Assembly: GCF_002973525.1 (NCBI RefSeq)
Contig: NZ_PVEN01000009.1
Coordinates: 226,774 to 290,773, forward strand
Source of the DNA: Paraburkholderia sp. BL21I4N1
GTDB lineage: Bacteria; Pseudomonadota; Gammaproteobacteria; Burkholderiales; Burkholderiaceae
DNA length: 64,000 nt
Direction of reading: 5' to 3'
This document shows, piece by piece, positions 42,018 through 51,964 of this stretch. A program made the translations under genes and the position numbers. Each line of letters starts with the position of its first letter. Position 1 is the first letter of the stretch. Under the pieces are notes generated by a model. The model searched no databases and was not told the DNA's origin. It worked only from the letters and a program-made list of their open reading frames with translations.

Positions 42018-45000
42018 ATGTCGTCAGTTTTCTTTGATCGGGAACGGATTACGGAATGGCTCGGTCATCACACCGTTGCCAAAGCGCGCTCGGTCGGCGC
42101 CGTCACAAATGTGAAGTGGCACGGCGATTCCTTGAGCGGCAACGTGCAGGGCACCCGCCCGCTACCGTACAAAACCCGCGTGCGATTTCGCACCGACGGC
42201 GGCCGGCCGTGGGCGCAGAGCGATTGCAGCTGCCCGGTGGGTCGCGATTGCAAGCATGTGGCCGCGCTGCTGCTGGCCGAGCTCGACTATCACGACGAGA
42301 TGGACCACATCACCAACGTGAATCTCGACGACAACGGCGAAGCCTATCCGTCGGCGGACCCGGCCGAAAAATCGACCATGGCGCCCACGCCGGCCGCCGG
42401 CGTGCGCCCCGAACTGGTCAGTTGGCTCGAGCGTTTCCGCGCGCGCGCCGAAGCCGCCGATGCCGACGCCCAGAAAGCCGCCGCCGCGCGCAGTCAAACG
42501 CTCGCCTATCTGCTGAACTGGTCCAACTTCCACATGCGCCACGAGGTCGTGCTGTACCGTGCGCGCTGCAATCCGGACGGCACGGTATTCGAAGTCGACG
42601 AACCGTGGGCCAACGTCGAAGCCGCGCTGCTCAAGCAACCCAAATTCGTCTCCGACGAAGACCTGTCGATCTTGCGCGGCTTGTGGCTCGGCCGCTCGCG
42701 CGAGGACTTCGGCCAGTTCATCCTGCGCGGCACCAGCGGCGCCGAGATGTTGCAGAAGCTGATCGCGACCGGCCGTCTGTTCTTCGAATTCAGGCCCGCG
42801 CCCGGTCGCGAAGGACCGGCGCCGCTGTCGCGCGGCGTCGACCGGCCAGGCCGGATCGAATGGGAGCCGCTCGCCGACGAACGCCTGCGGCCCGTGCTGT
42901 GCACCGAGCCGCGCGCCAGCATGGTGTTGCCGACCGAGCCGGTCTGGTACGTGGACGGCGTCGCGAACGAAGCCGGTATCGTGCAGTCCTCGCTACCGTT
43001 CCAGCAGTTGCCCGATTACCTCGCCATGCCGCCCATCTCGCTTGCCGAAGCGCCGCTGGTCGCGTCGGTATTGCGCGAGATCGCGCCGGACCTGCCATTG
43101 CCGCCTACCCACGACGCTTCCGCGATTCGCGTGATCGACGTCGATCCCGTGCCGGTCCTGACGCTGAACAGCCACACGCTGCCGTCGGCGGGTAAGGGCG
43201 CCATGCGTAAAACCGAGGCGGTCGAACTGGCCGGCGTGAGCTTCGATTACGACGGCGTCAGCATCAATGTGGACAGCAACGTCACGCTGGTGCCGATGCC
43301 CGGCGGCGACGTGATTCATATCCGCCGCCGTTACGAGGCCGAAAAGAAGCGCCTGCTCGAACTGCGTCGCACCGGTTTGCAGAAAGTGCCGACCAGCCGG
43401 GTCTACGCGTCGCGTCTGCTGCCGGACACGATGCTCGGGCTGCCCGATGCCGACGCGTGGTCCGGCTTCGTCAACGACGCCGTGCCCGATCTCGTCGCCA
43501 AAGGCTGGCGCGTCACGATGGCGCCGGCGTTCCGCTACAACGTGATCGAGATCGACGCGATCGACGGCACCGCGCATCAGGCCGGCGACGGCTGGTTCGA
43601 TCTGGAGATGGGCATCCGCATCGGCGAGCGCAACGTGCGGCTCGAACCGCTGCTCGCCGACCTGTTCCGGCGCGACCGGCGCTGGCTGAGCGGCGCGCTC
43701 GAAACGATCGCCGACCACGAACCGATCGAGCTGAAGACCGAGGAAAACAAGCGTTTGCGGCTGCGCGCCGACCGCCTGAAACCGGTGGTGCGCGTGCTGG
43801 TCGATCTGTTCGACGCACTCGGCGGCACCCTGGCCGACGGTGCGCCGCTACGCGTGCCCGCCGTCGACGCCGGCCGGCTGGAAGCGTTGAACAGCACGGG
43901 CCGCTGGCAATTCCACGGCGACGACTCGGTGCGCCAACTGGCGCAGCGTCTGCAGGCGGGACCGGGATTGCGCGAGGTGCCGGTGCCGGTTGGCCTGAAA
44001 GCGGAGTTGCGCGCTTACCAGCAGCAGGGTCTCAACTGGATGCAGTTTCTGCGCGAACAGGATCTTGCCGGTGTGCTCGCCGACGACATGGGGCTGGGTA
44101 AAACCGTGCAGACGCTCGCGCATATCGTCGTGGAGAAAGAAGCCGGGCGGCTGACCCGGCCCGCGTTGATCGTCGTGCCGACCACGCTCGTGCATAACTG
44201 GCGCGAGGAAGCGCGGCGCTTCGCCCCCGATCTGAAAGTACTGGCGCTGAACGGCCCGCAACGCAAGGAGCGCTTCGAGCAGATCGGCGAACACGAACTG
44301 GTGCTGACCACTTACGCGTTGTTGTGGCGCGATCAGAAAGTGCTCGCCGAGCACGACTACCATCTGCTGATTCTCGACGAAGCGCAGTACGTGAAGAACG
44401 CCAGCACCAAGGCCGCGCAGGCGATCCGTGGGTTGCGCGCGCGGCATCGGCTGTGTTTGACGGGCACGCCGCTCGAGAATCACCTTGGCGAACTGTGGTC
44501 GCAATTCGATTTTCTGCTGCCGGGTTTTCTCGGCAGCCAGAAAGATTTCACCAAACGCTGGCGCAATCCGATCGAAAAGAACGGCGACGGCGTGCGCCGT
44601 GCGTTGCTCGCGCGGCGCATCCGGCCGTTCATGCTGCGACGTCGCAAGGACGAGGTCGCGAAAGAATTGCCGGCCAAGACCACCATCGTGTGTTCGGTGG
44701 ATCTGGAGGGCGCGCAGCGCGATCTGTACGAAACCGTGCGCACGGCCATGCAGGAGAAAGTGCGCGCTGCGGTCAGCGCGCAGGGGCTTGCGCGTAGTCA
44801 CATCATCGTGCTCGACGCGTTGCTGAAGCTGCGGCAGGTGTGCTGCGATCCGCGCCTCGTCAGGATGCTTAGAACGGGCGGCGAGGCAGAACAGTCGCCG
44901 GAAAAGTCGGACGAACGGCGCACTAAAGCACAGCGAGCGGACAAGGCAGACAAGGCCGACAAGGCCACGCGTGCGATGCGCTCGGCCAAGCTCGATCTCT

Positions 45001-45512
45001 TGCTCTCCATGCTGCCAGAACTGATCGACGAAGGGCGCCGCGTGCTGTTGTTCTCGCAGTTCACCGGCATGCTGGCGCTGATCGCCGAGGCGCTCGACGA
45101 AGCGGCGATTCCGTACGTGCTGCTGACCGGGGACACGACCGATCGCGTCACGCCCGTGCAGCGATTCCAGCAAGGCGAGGTGCCGCTGTTCCTGATCAGC
45201 CTGAAGGCGGGCGGCGTGGGGCTGAATCTGACCGCCGCCGACACCGTCATTCACTACGATCCCTGGTGGAATCCCGCCGCCGAAAATCAGGCGACTGACC
45301 GTGCGCATCGGCTGGGTCAGGACAAACCGGTGTTTGTGTACAAGCTGATCGCGGCGGGCAGCATCGAGGAAAAGATCGTGGAATTGCAGGAGCAGAAAGC
45401 GGGGCTCGCCGACAGCATTCTTTCCGAAGATGCCGCCGGCGCCGCGAAGTTTTCCGACGACGACCTCGATGCACTATTCGCGCCGATGCCGGAGATTGAA
45501 GGCGGGCGATAA
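42018..45512 (+). CDS. SWI2/SNF2-family DNA helicase with SWIM zinc finger
   Basis: A 1164-residue ATPase. An N-terminal SWIM zinc finger (CSCPVGRDCKHVAALLL near residue 74) is followed by about 550 residues of a bacterial SNF2-associated region. The helicase core then has motif I DDMGLGKTVQTLAH, motif II LDEAQYVKN, motif III LTGTPLENH, and motif VI QATDRAHRLGQ. Near 44930-44970 an insert of KADKADKA repeats lies between the two RecA-like lobes. Bacterial members (HepA/RapA-related) remodel protein-DNA complexes or help transcription recycling. The role here is not established. It is monocistronic. Confidence 0.9.
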   Translation: MSSVFFDRERITEWLGHHTVAKARSVGAVTNVKWHGDSLSGNVQGTRPLPYKTRVRFRTDGGRPWAQSDCSCPVGRDCKHVAALLLAELDYHDEMDHITNVNLDDNGEAYPSADPAEKSTMAPTPAAGVRPELVSWLERFRARAEAADADAQKAAAARSQTLAYLLNWSNFHMRHEVVLYRARCNPDGTVFEVDEPWANVEAALLKQPKFVSDEDLSILRGLWLGRSREDFGQFILRGTSGAEMLQKLIATGRLFFEFRPAPGREGPAPLSRGVDRPGRIEWEPLADERLRPVLCTEPRASMVLPTEPVWYVDGVANEAGIVQSSLPFQQLPDYLAMPPISLAEAPLVASVLREIAPDLPLPPTHDASAIRVIDVDPVPVLTLNSHTLPSAGKGAMRKTEAVELAGVSFDYDGVSINVDSNVTLVPMPGGDVIHIRRRYEAEKKRLLELRRTGLQKVPTSRVYASRLLPDTMLGLPDADAWSGFVNDAVPDLVAKGWRVTMAPAFRYNVIEIDAIDGTAHQAGDGWFDLEMGIRIGERNVRLEPLLADLFRRDRRWLSGALETIADHEPIELKTEENKRLRLRADRLKPVVRVLVDLFDALGGTLADGAPLRVPAVDAGRLEALNSTGRWQFHGDDSVRQLAQRLQAGPGLREVPVPVGLKAELRAYQQQGLNWMQFLREQDLAGVLADDMGLGKTVQTLAHIVVEKEAGRLTRPALIVVPTTLVHNWREEARRFAPDLKVLALNGPQRKERFEQIGEHELVLTTYALLWRDQKVLAEHDYHLLILDEAQYVKNASTKAAQAIRGLRARHRLCLTGTPLENHLGELWSQFDFLLPGFLGSQKDFTKRWRNPIEKNGDGVRRALLARRIRPFMLRRRKDEVAKELPAKTTIVCSVDLEGAQRDLYETVRTAMQEKVRAAVSAQGLARSHIIVLDALLKLRQVCCDPRLVRMLRTGGEAEQSPEKSDERRTKAQRADKADKADKATRAMRSAKLDLLLSMLPELIDEGRRVLLFSQFTGMLALIAEALDEAAIPYVLLTGDTTDRVTPVQRFQQGEVPLFLISLKAGGVGLNLTAADTVIHYDPWWNPAAENQATDRAHRLGQDKPVFVYKLIAAGSIEEKIVELQEQKAGLADSILSEDAAGAAKFSDDDLDALFAPMPEIEGGR

Positions 45513-46456
45513 GCGGTATTTTCTCCGCATGAAAAACGTCCGCTTAAGCGCCGCTGCGATTTCACGTCGAATACGAACGTTGGTACTAAAAAGACGCGTC
45601 TGTAACAATCGTCTTCGTATGTAAATTGACGTTTGCGAACGCTTAAATTCAGACGATTTTGTCACCCGGCGTAAGCCTTGATCCGACGAGGGAGCGACTT
45701 ACGTCACACGTAATAGCTACCTCGTGAGTCGTTACAACGGCAGTTCTTTCATCTTGAGCGGATTTTCCGAAGCGGCTACGTTGAGGTCACTCGTGCGGCT
45801 AGACCCCCGCGAGCGTGTGGTGTGTTGAGCGGCGTCGGCTTCGTCAGGGGGTGACGCCGCATTTTTTTGCTGGATTGTCATGACGCCCCGCGATGGTCTT
45901 AACAATATTTAAACGATTTATTTTGAGACTGTTCCTATACTGACTCGCAAATTGTCAAATCGTCGCGTCTCGAATCGGCATGCGGCGTGGATATGCAAAG
46001 GCAGACGGGGCCAATCCGCTGCGAGCGAGACCACCAACGATCCGCGTCATTACCCGGATAACGACCGGTAATGACCCGCGTAAGAACCTTTCAAGGGTCG
46101 ACATCGGCATCCCGGCGGAACCTGAGAGACGGCGGGATGTAATGCAAATGGCGGTTCCAATCGTTGAGCCGCCCGGATAGCGGCTTAGCCGCATCCGCCG
46201 AAAAGAACGGCCGTTTTTTCGATTATGATGAACTGGCCCCCTCGATAATCCGCGCGATACAGCCACATTGCGCGCCAATTTTGAGACGAGAGGGCGGCGA
46301 AACGGAACAGGGCGCAAGGCAAAGGACCGTAAGTCGAAGAAATGCAGCCGGAGTTGGAAAGGGAACCCGGATCGTCGGCGTTGGTGCCGGCATCCCGGTC
46401 ATCTACCGGCCAGTCGGCCATCTGTTAAGTAGCACGTTGTCGCGTTGCGGGGTTTT
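45513..46456. other. Long gene-free region upstream of the two-component operon
   Basis: No open frame in these 944 bases looks coding. Visible elements are a perfect palindrome TTACGT-CAC-ACGTAA (45699-45713), an intrinsic terminator (45829-45868), an AT-rich segment (45898-45960) with TATACT at 45936 but no clear -35, and an inverted repeat GTCATTACC / GGTAATGAC (46046-46054, 46067-46075). The space allows for an unrecognised small RNA or a long 5' UTR for the response regulator gene. The terminator is 317 bases after the helicase stop. Confidence 0.5.
45829..45868 (+). terminator. Intrinsic terminator in long intergenic region
   Basis: The stem GCGGCGTC (45829-45836) pairs with GACGCCGC (45853-45860), and a T7 run follows at 45862-45868. 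It could end the SNF2 transcript or a small RNA starting within the gap. Confidence 0.75.
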
Positions 46457-47194
46457 ATGAGAATTGCTGTCCTGGATGACGATTCGGCTCAGGCCGATCT
46501 GGTATGTCAAACGCTGTCGACTGCCGGCCATATCTGTCACGCATTCGGCGCGGGCCGTGAACTGGTGCGGCAGTTGCGGCGCCAGACCTTCGATCTGCTG
46601 GTGCTCGACTGGAACGTGCCCGACATGTCGGGCGAAGAGGTGCTGCGCTGGGTGCGCGAAAGCCTGTCCGAACGTCTGCCGGTGCTGTTCATGACGAGCC
46701 GCGGCCGCGAAACCGATATCACCTCGATCCTCAACACCGGCGCGGACGATTACGTCGTCAAACCGGTGTCGGCCGCCGTGCTGCTGGCGCGGGTCGGCTC
46801 GCTGCTGCGTCGCGCGTATCATCTGAAGCCGGCCGCGGTGAAGGAAGTGTTCGGCGAATTCGAGTTCGATCTGGGCGCCAAGCACGTGGTGGTGCGCGGC
46901 GTGACCGTCGCGGTGACGCAGAAGGAATTCGAACTCGCGCTGCTGCTGTTCCAGCATCTGAGCCGGCCTCTGTCGCGCGCGCATATTCTCGACGTGATCT
47001 GGAAGCAGGCGACCGACATCCCGTCGCGCACCATGGACACTCACGTCTCGATGTTGCGCAGCAAGCTGGGCCTGCGGCCCGAGCATGGCTACCGTCTGAC
47101 GCCGATTTACGGGTATGGCTATCGTCTGGAGCGGATCGAATCCGCCACGCCGCCGGCCGCCGCCGTTGAACGCCCTGAAGCGGGGGAGGCGTGA
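46457..47194 (+). CDS. OmpR-family response regulator
   Basis: A 245-residue two-component regulator. The receiver domain has the acidic pocket at D7-D9, the phospho-acceptor D51 in LLVLDWNVPD, T80 and K102 in VVKPVS. The DNA-binding winged helix covers about residues 130-228 (VTQKEFELALLLFQHLSRPLSRAHILDVIW, then RTMDTHVSMLRSKLGL). ATG 46457 is preferred over the TTG at 46445. It is coupled (GTGA overlap) to the LysM-FecR gene and should be phosphorylated by the CHASE2 kinase two genes downstream. Confidence 0.92.
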   Translation: MRIAVLDDDSAQADLVCQTLSTAGHICHAFGAGRELVRQLRRQTFDLLVLDWNVPDMSGEEVLRWVRESLSERLPVLFMTSRGRETDITSILNTGADDYVVKPVSAAVLLARVGSLLRRAYHLKPAAVKEVFGEFEFDLGAKHVVVRGVTVAVTQKEFELALLLFQHLSRPLSRAHILDVIWKQATDIPSRTMDTHVSMLRSKLGLRPEHGYRLTPIYGYGYRLERIESATPPAAAVERPEAGEA

Positions 47195-48642
47195 CGGTTT
47201 CCTCGGGGGTCGCGGGGCGCGGCACGGCGAACGCGCAGCGCCGCGGCGGCGCCGTGTGGCTGGCCGCTGGTGTGGTCGCGTTGACTTGTGCCGCGTCGAT
47301 GCCGGCACAGGCGCAACTGGCGCGTGGCGCGAAAGCGCGTCCGCCGGCGGTGCCTTCGTACGTTGAGTACACGACACACGACGGCGACACGCTCTATGAA
47401 ATCGCCGCTCGCTATCTGCGCGACCCGGACGATTGGGCCGTGCTGAGCCGCCTCAATCATGTGCCCGCGCCGCGTCGCATGTCCGCGGGCATCGCATTGC
47501 GTTTGCCGGTCGACAAGCTGAAACAGGATCAGGAATCCGCGCGTGTGATCGCGACGAGCGGTCCGGCCGAGCACGCCTTCGGCAAGAGCCCGTATGTGCC
47601 GCTCACGGAAGGCGCGACACTCGGCGAAGGCGACCACATCCGCACCGGCCGCAACGGTTTCGTTTCGCTGGAATTGCCGGACGGCTCGCACGTGACGGTG
47701 GCGCAGGACGCCGAGGTGGATATCGCGCGGTTGCGGCGCACCACGCTGACCGGCGCGGGCGATCGGGTTCTCGATCTGCATCACGGCGAAGTCGAAAGCC
47801 AGGTCACGCACGCGACGAAAAAAGACGACCGCTTCCAGATCCGCTCGCCGTCGGTGGTGGCGGGCGTGCGCGGCACGCGTTTCAAGGTCGCCTACGACGG
47901 CGACGCGCACACCACCGCGGTGGAAGTGCTGGACGGCGCGGTCGGCGTCGATCCAGCTACGCTCGACGGCCACACGTTGGCCGCGCCGCCGCCCGGCGTG
48001 GCGCTGCAGGCATCCGCGCAACTCGTCAAGGCGAGCTTCGGCAATATCACGCGCACGGGCGCGGCGATCGGCGATCCGGTGGCGTTGCTGGCGGCGCCGG
48101 CTCTGACGCAGCCCGCCAAGGTGCAGGACGGCAAGACCGTCGGGTTCGATCTCGTGCCGGGTAGCGCGGCGGTGGGCTACCGCGTGCAGATCGCGCGCGA
48201 CGCCGATCAACTCGACCTGATTCGCGACGTGCGCGTCAGTGCGCCGCACGCGGACTTCGGCGATCTGGCCGATGGCACCTACTTCGTACGGATCGCCGCG
48301 ATCGATGCGCACGGGCTCGAGGGCCTGCCCCAGGTGTATGCGTTCGAACGGCGTCAGCTCGGGCTGTCGGCGTCGGCGGGCCCGCGCGCCGGCAGCCGCG
48401 ACTATGAATTCCGCTGGTTCGTCAGCCGCAGCACGGTCGAGACGCGCTTCCGTTTCGTGCTTGCCGCAAGTGCCGATCTGCGTCATCCGATCATCGACCG
48501 GACGGATCTGAAGGGCGGTCAACTGGTGGTGAGCGACCTGCCGGCCGGCGTCTACTATTGGACGATCGTCGCCGAGCAATTCGAGAATGGCCGCTTCTAT
48601 GAGAAGAGCAGCGCAGTCCGCTCGTTTACGCTTGCGCGCTGA
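47191..48642 (+). CDS. Secreted LysM-FecR domain protein
   Basis: A 483-residue periplasmic protein. The signal peptide is residues about 20-42 (GAVWLAAGVVALTCAASMPAQAQ). A LysM-like segment follows (YTTHDGDTLYEIAARYLRDPDDWAVLSRLN, about 60-108). A FecR domain comes next (LTEGATLGEGDHIRTGRNGFVSLELPDGSHVTVAQDAEVDI, and SPSVVAGVRGTRFKVAY), and the C-terminal part contains fibronectin-like repeats. The start GTG 47191 overlaps the response regulator stop. Co-occurrence with a CHASE2 kinase suggests it senses or scaffolds at the cell wall and signals to the kinase. Confidence 0.85.
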   Translation: MTVSSGVAGRGTANAQRRGGAVWLAAGVVALTCAASMPAQAQLARGAKARPPAVPSYVEYTTHDGDTLYEIAARYLRDPDDWAVLSRLNHVPAPRRMSAGIALRLPVDKLKQDQESARVIATSGPAEHAFGKSPYVPLTEGATLGEGDHIRTGRNGFVSLELPDGSHVTVAQDAEVDIARLRRTTLTGAGDRVLDLHHGEVESQVTHATKKDDRFQIRSPSVVAGVRGTRFKVAYDGDAHTTAVEVLDGAVGVDPATLDGHTLAAPPPGVALQASAQLVKASFGNITRTGAAIGDPVALLAAPALTQPAKVQDGKTVGFDLVPGSAAVGYRVQIARDADQLDLIRDVRVSAPHADFGDLADGTYFVRIAAIDAHGLEGLPQVYAFERRQLGLSASAGPRAGSRDYEFRWFVSRSTVETRFRFVLAASADLRHPIIDRTDLKGGQLVVSDLPAGVYYWTIVAEQFENGRFYEKSSAVRSFTLAR

Positions 48643-48708
48643 GGCTGGTAGATTCTCGGGAGCGGGCTGGCCGGCGGCCCGCTTCAACGATTCCAACCAC
48701 GCCACGCC

Positions 48709-51255
48709 TTGTCGATCACACCCACGCGTCTGAGCCTCGATCCGCGCGCCCGCCTTGGCCGGCGCGCCGGCCGCCGTTTCCTGATCGAATGGGTGGCGAT
48801 CGGCTGCCTCGGCATCGTGGTGATTCTGCTCAGTTCGCTGGGCCGGCTGAGCGCGAGCGTCGATCACCTGGTCTACGACCGCTTTCTGAGCCTGCATGCG
48901 CATCCGGTGCTGCCCGATATCGTGGTGGTCGAAATCGACAACGCGAGCGTGGCGCAACTCGGGCGCTGGCCGTGGCCGCGCAGCGTTCACGCGCGGCTGC
49001 TCGAACAGATCGCCAAGGCTAATCCCGCCGCGGTGATTTACGACGTGCTGTTCACCGAGGCCAATCCGGAAGACGCGGCACTGGCCCGCGCGATCGCGCT
49101 GAGTCCGACCTATCTGCCGGTGCTGCTGACCGCGCCGGACAGCGCGGGGCACCGCAGCGTGGTCGAGCCGGTCGCGCCGCTGGCACAGGCGGCGGCGGGG
49201 CTCGGGCATATCAATTTCGAAGTGGACAGCGACGGCATTGTGCGCAGCGTCGCGCAGTTCGAGGGCGACGACGGGTCACGCTGGCCGCAACTGATGCTGC
49301 CCGCCGCGCAGGCGTTCAAGCGTGGCACGCTGCGGTTGAACGACGTGAGGCGGGAGGGCCTGGCGGTTGAAATGGCGAGCGCAGCCGCAAGCAATGCACA
49401 CCCCGACAGTACCGCCCAGAACGAAGACACCGACGACGAAGGCCGCTTCCTCATTCCCTTCGGCCCGAACGCGCAAAGCTACACCAGGTTCAGTTTCGCG
49501 AGCGTGCTCGACGGCAATGTCCCAGCGGATCGGTTGCGTGGCCGCCTCGTGCTGATCGGCGTGACCGCGTCCGGCTTGTACGACCGCTTCGCGACGCCGG
49601 TATCCGGCGAGTTGGGTCCGCTGCCCGGCGTGTACATCCACGCGAACGTGCTCGACACGCTGCTCACCGGCCGCGAGATCGAGCCGGCCGAGCCGTGGAT
49701 GTTGTGCGCGGTCTCGCTCGCGCCGCTCGCGGCGTTGCTGGCCGGGTTTCTGGTGTTGTCGCCACGCCGCTCGCTGTTGCTGACCGGCGCGTTGTGTGCG
49801 CTCGCTGCAGCCGGCAGCGCCGCCTTGCTGTTCGGCGCGCGGCTCTGGATGTCGCCGGTGCCGGCCATCGTCGGCGCGGTGGTCGTATATCCGTTCTGGA
49901 ACTGGCGGCGCCTCGAAATGACCATGGCCTATCTGCGCGGCGAACTGCAGCGTCTCGCGGACGAACCACATTTGCTGCCGGAAACGCCGTCGCGCAGGCG
50001 CGAGTTCGGCGGCGACGTGCTGGAGCAGCACATGGCGCTGATGGCGCAGGCCGCGCAGCGCGTGCAGGACATGAAGCGCTTCGTGTGGGACAGTCTGGAC
50101 AGCATGCCGGAACCGATTCTGGTGAGCGATGTGCGCGGCGTCGTGCTGATCGCGAACCATGCCGCGAAGGCGCACTTCGCGCGGCTCAACGCGCCGGCGC
50201 CCGAAGGCCGGCCGATGCAGGCGGTGCTGGGCGGCCTGACGCTGGTCAAGACCATCGACCGCGACGCCGCCACGGACGCGGACAACAATCTGCTCGCGCA
50301 CGCGCAGTGGCCCGCGCTGCTCGATCCGGAGCGCCACGAATTCGCCGGATTGATGGCGCAGGGCGTGGAAGTGCGGGACGCGAGCGGATGCGACTACCTG
50401 CTGCGCTACGCGAACTGCACGAACGAACAGGGCGAGACGACGGGGTGGATCGCGGGTCTCGTCGACGTGTCGGCGCTGCACGCGGCCGAGCGTCAACGGG
50501 AAGATGCGCTGCGACTGCTGTCGCACGACATGCGCTCGCCGCAGGCGTCGATTCTGGCGCTGGTGGAGATCGAGCGCGCCCGCGACGAACCGGTGCTCGC
50601 GCGCGGTCTGCTGGAGCGCATCGAGCGCTATGCGCAGCGGGCGCTGACGCTCGCCGACGACTTCGTGCAACTGGCGCGCGCCGAATCGCAGGTGTATGTG
50701 CTTGAGCCGGTGAGTCTGACCGAACTGCTGATCGACGCCAGCGACGAAGTCTGGCCGCAGGCGCACGCCAAACGCATCACGCTGCAAACGGACACCGGCA
50801 CGGGAACGGCAGCGCAAGTCGACATCGACGCCGAGGAAGGCCACTGGATCTGCGCCGACCGTTCGCTGATGACGCGCGCGCTGGTCAACATTCTGAACAA
50901 CGCGGTCAAGTACAGCCCGCCCGACACGCGGATCACGTGCAGTCTCGCGACGCATGCATCGACGTCCGTATCCGGCGGCGCGCGACGCGTGTCGTGCACG
51001 ATCCGCGACGAAGGGTACGGAATTCCGATGGAACAGCAGGCGGGATTGTTCGAACGGTTCCGGCGCTTTCACGAGACGGAGCGGCCCGAAGTCGGCGGTG
51101 CGGGCCTGGGCATGGCGTTCGTGAAGACCGTCGTGACGCGCCACGGCGGCGACGTCGCGGTCGTCAGCGCGGCCGGCAAGGGCACGGCGTTTACGATCGA
51201 GTTGCCGGCGCTCGAAGACGCGCAATCCGAGGCCTCCGCGCTGCCGCGCGTCTGA
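48709..51255 (+). CDS. CHASE2-domain histidine kinase
   Basis: An 848-residue membrane sensor kinase. A first helix (IGCLGIVVILLSSLG) is followed by a large periplasmic CHASE2 domain (VYDRFLSLHAHPVLPDIVVVEIDNASVAQLGRWPWPRS and onward), then three helices (about 330-400), a PAS-like segment, and the kinase core. The H box is LLSHDMRSPQASILAL, the N box NILNNAVKYSP, G1 DEGYGIP and G2 GGAGLGMAFVKTVV. The start is TTG 48709, because no ATG or GTG lies between it and the upstream stop. It should phosphorylate the response regulator at 46457. The stimulus is unknown. Confidence 0.88.
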   Translation: MSITPTRLSLDPRARLGRRAGRRFLIEWVAIGCLGIVVILLSSLGRLSASVDHLVYDRFLSLHAHPVLPDIVVVEIDNASVAQLGRWPWPRSVHARLLEQIAKANPAAVIYDVLFTEANPEDAALARAIALSPTYLPVLLTAPDSAGHRSVVEPVAPLAQAAAGLGHINFEVDSDGIVRSVAQFEGDDGSRWPQLMLPAAQAFKRGTLRLNDVRREGLAVEMASAAASNAHPDSTAQNEDTDDEGRFLIPFGPNAQSYTRFSFASVLDGNVPADRLRGRLVLIGVTASGLYDRFATPVSGELGPLPGVYIHANVLDTLLTGREIEPAEPWMLCAVSLAPLAALLAGFLVLSPRRSLLLTGALCALAAAGSAALLFGARLWMSPVPAIVGAVVVYPFWNWRRLEMTMAYLRGELQRLADEPHLLPETPSRRREFGGDVLEQHMALMAQAAQRVQDMKRFVWDSLDSMPEPILVSDVRGVVLIANHAAKAHFARLNAPAPEGRPMQAVLGGLTLVKTIDRDAATDADNNLLAHAQWPALLDPERHEFAGLMAQGVEVRDASGCDYLLRYANCTNEQGETTGWIAGLVDVSALHAAERQREDALRLLSHDMRSPQASILALVEIERARDEPVLARGLLERIERYAQRALTLADDFVQLARAESQVYVLEPVSLTELLIDASDEVWPQAHAKRITLQTDTGTGTAAQVDIDAEEGHWICADRSLMTRALVNILNNAVKYSPPDTRITCSLATHASTSVSGGARRVSCTIRDEGYGIPMEQQAGLFERFRRFHETERPEVGGAGLGMAFVKTVVTRHGGDVAVVSAAGKGTAFTIELPALEDAQSEASALPRV

Positions 51256-51291
51256 CACGACGATGAATACGTACTTTATCCAAGCGAGAAG

Positions 51292-51900
51292 ATGGTGAAA
51301 GCGATCCTGATCTGTGCCGCGCTCGCCGCGGCGAGTCTTACCGGTTGCGCGGGCCTGAGCGCCGACGTGCACACCGCCCACGCCACGGAAGCGGCAACGG
51401 CGCTGCAAGGCGAGCGGACCTATGCGCTCGCGCGCATGCCGTCACAGGATGTCAGCGCGGATCATCCGCGGTTCGAAAGTCTGCTGCGCGACGCATTGGC
51501 GAAGCAGGGCTTTGCCGAGGCGCCGGACAAATCGGCGCGTTATCTGCTGTCGGTCGCGTACGACACCCGGCCGGCCGCGATCGGCGTCGATGTGAAGGAG
51601 TGCGCGCCGGGCGACTGCGGGCATCAACCGGACGCGCCGTTCGCGCTGTTCGGCGGTCCCGCCTATCGGCATGCGTTGACGCTGAGGTTGTTCGAGCGCG
51701 CCACGGGGCGGGAGGTTTACGCGGTCAGCGCGGTGAGCAGCGATCGCGACGCCGATCCGCTGCACGCCGCGCCGGCGCTCGTGAAAAGCGCACTGGCGAA
51801 GCTGCCGTTTTCGGCGCCGGCGGACTGGCGCGTGACGTTGCGCGCGGATAAAACGAGTGGCGTGCCGGATGTGGTGTCGGTGAAGCCGTTGCAGCCCTAA
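51292..51900 (+). CDS. Lipoprotein, DUF4136-like
   Basis: A 202-residue lipoprotein with signal MVKAILICAALAAASLTGC (lipobox LTGC, Cys 19). The mature sequence (GERTYALARMPSQDVSADHPRFESLLRDALAKQGFAEAPDKSARYLLSVAY) has the layout of DUF4136 proteins. It lies 36 bases after the kinase stop and is probably in the same operon, as an outer-membrane-attached partner. Its function is unknown. Confidence 0.78.
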   Translation: MVKAILICAALAAASLTGCAGLSADVHTAHATEAATALQGERTYALARMPSQDVSADHPRFESLLRDALAKQGFAEAPDKSARYLLSVAYDTRPAAIGVDVKECAPGDCGHQPDAPFALFGGPAYRHALTLRLFERATGREVYAVSAVSSDRDADPLHAAPALVKSALAKLPFSAPADWRVTLRADKTSGVPDVVSVKPLQP

Positions 51901-51964
51901 GGCGCTACGGCGTTGCGGCGGCATTGCAGCGGCGTCGCGAAGGCATCGCAACGCTATCGCAGCC

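Noticed and set aside
45913..45941. Sigma-70 promoter with TATACT at 45936
   Set aside because: No acceptable -35 hexamer is found at 16-18 bases upstream.
46164..46460. Short open frames in the gap before the response regulator
   Set aside because: The frames on both strands have no ribosome binding site, no recognisable domain and skewed composition.
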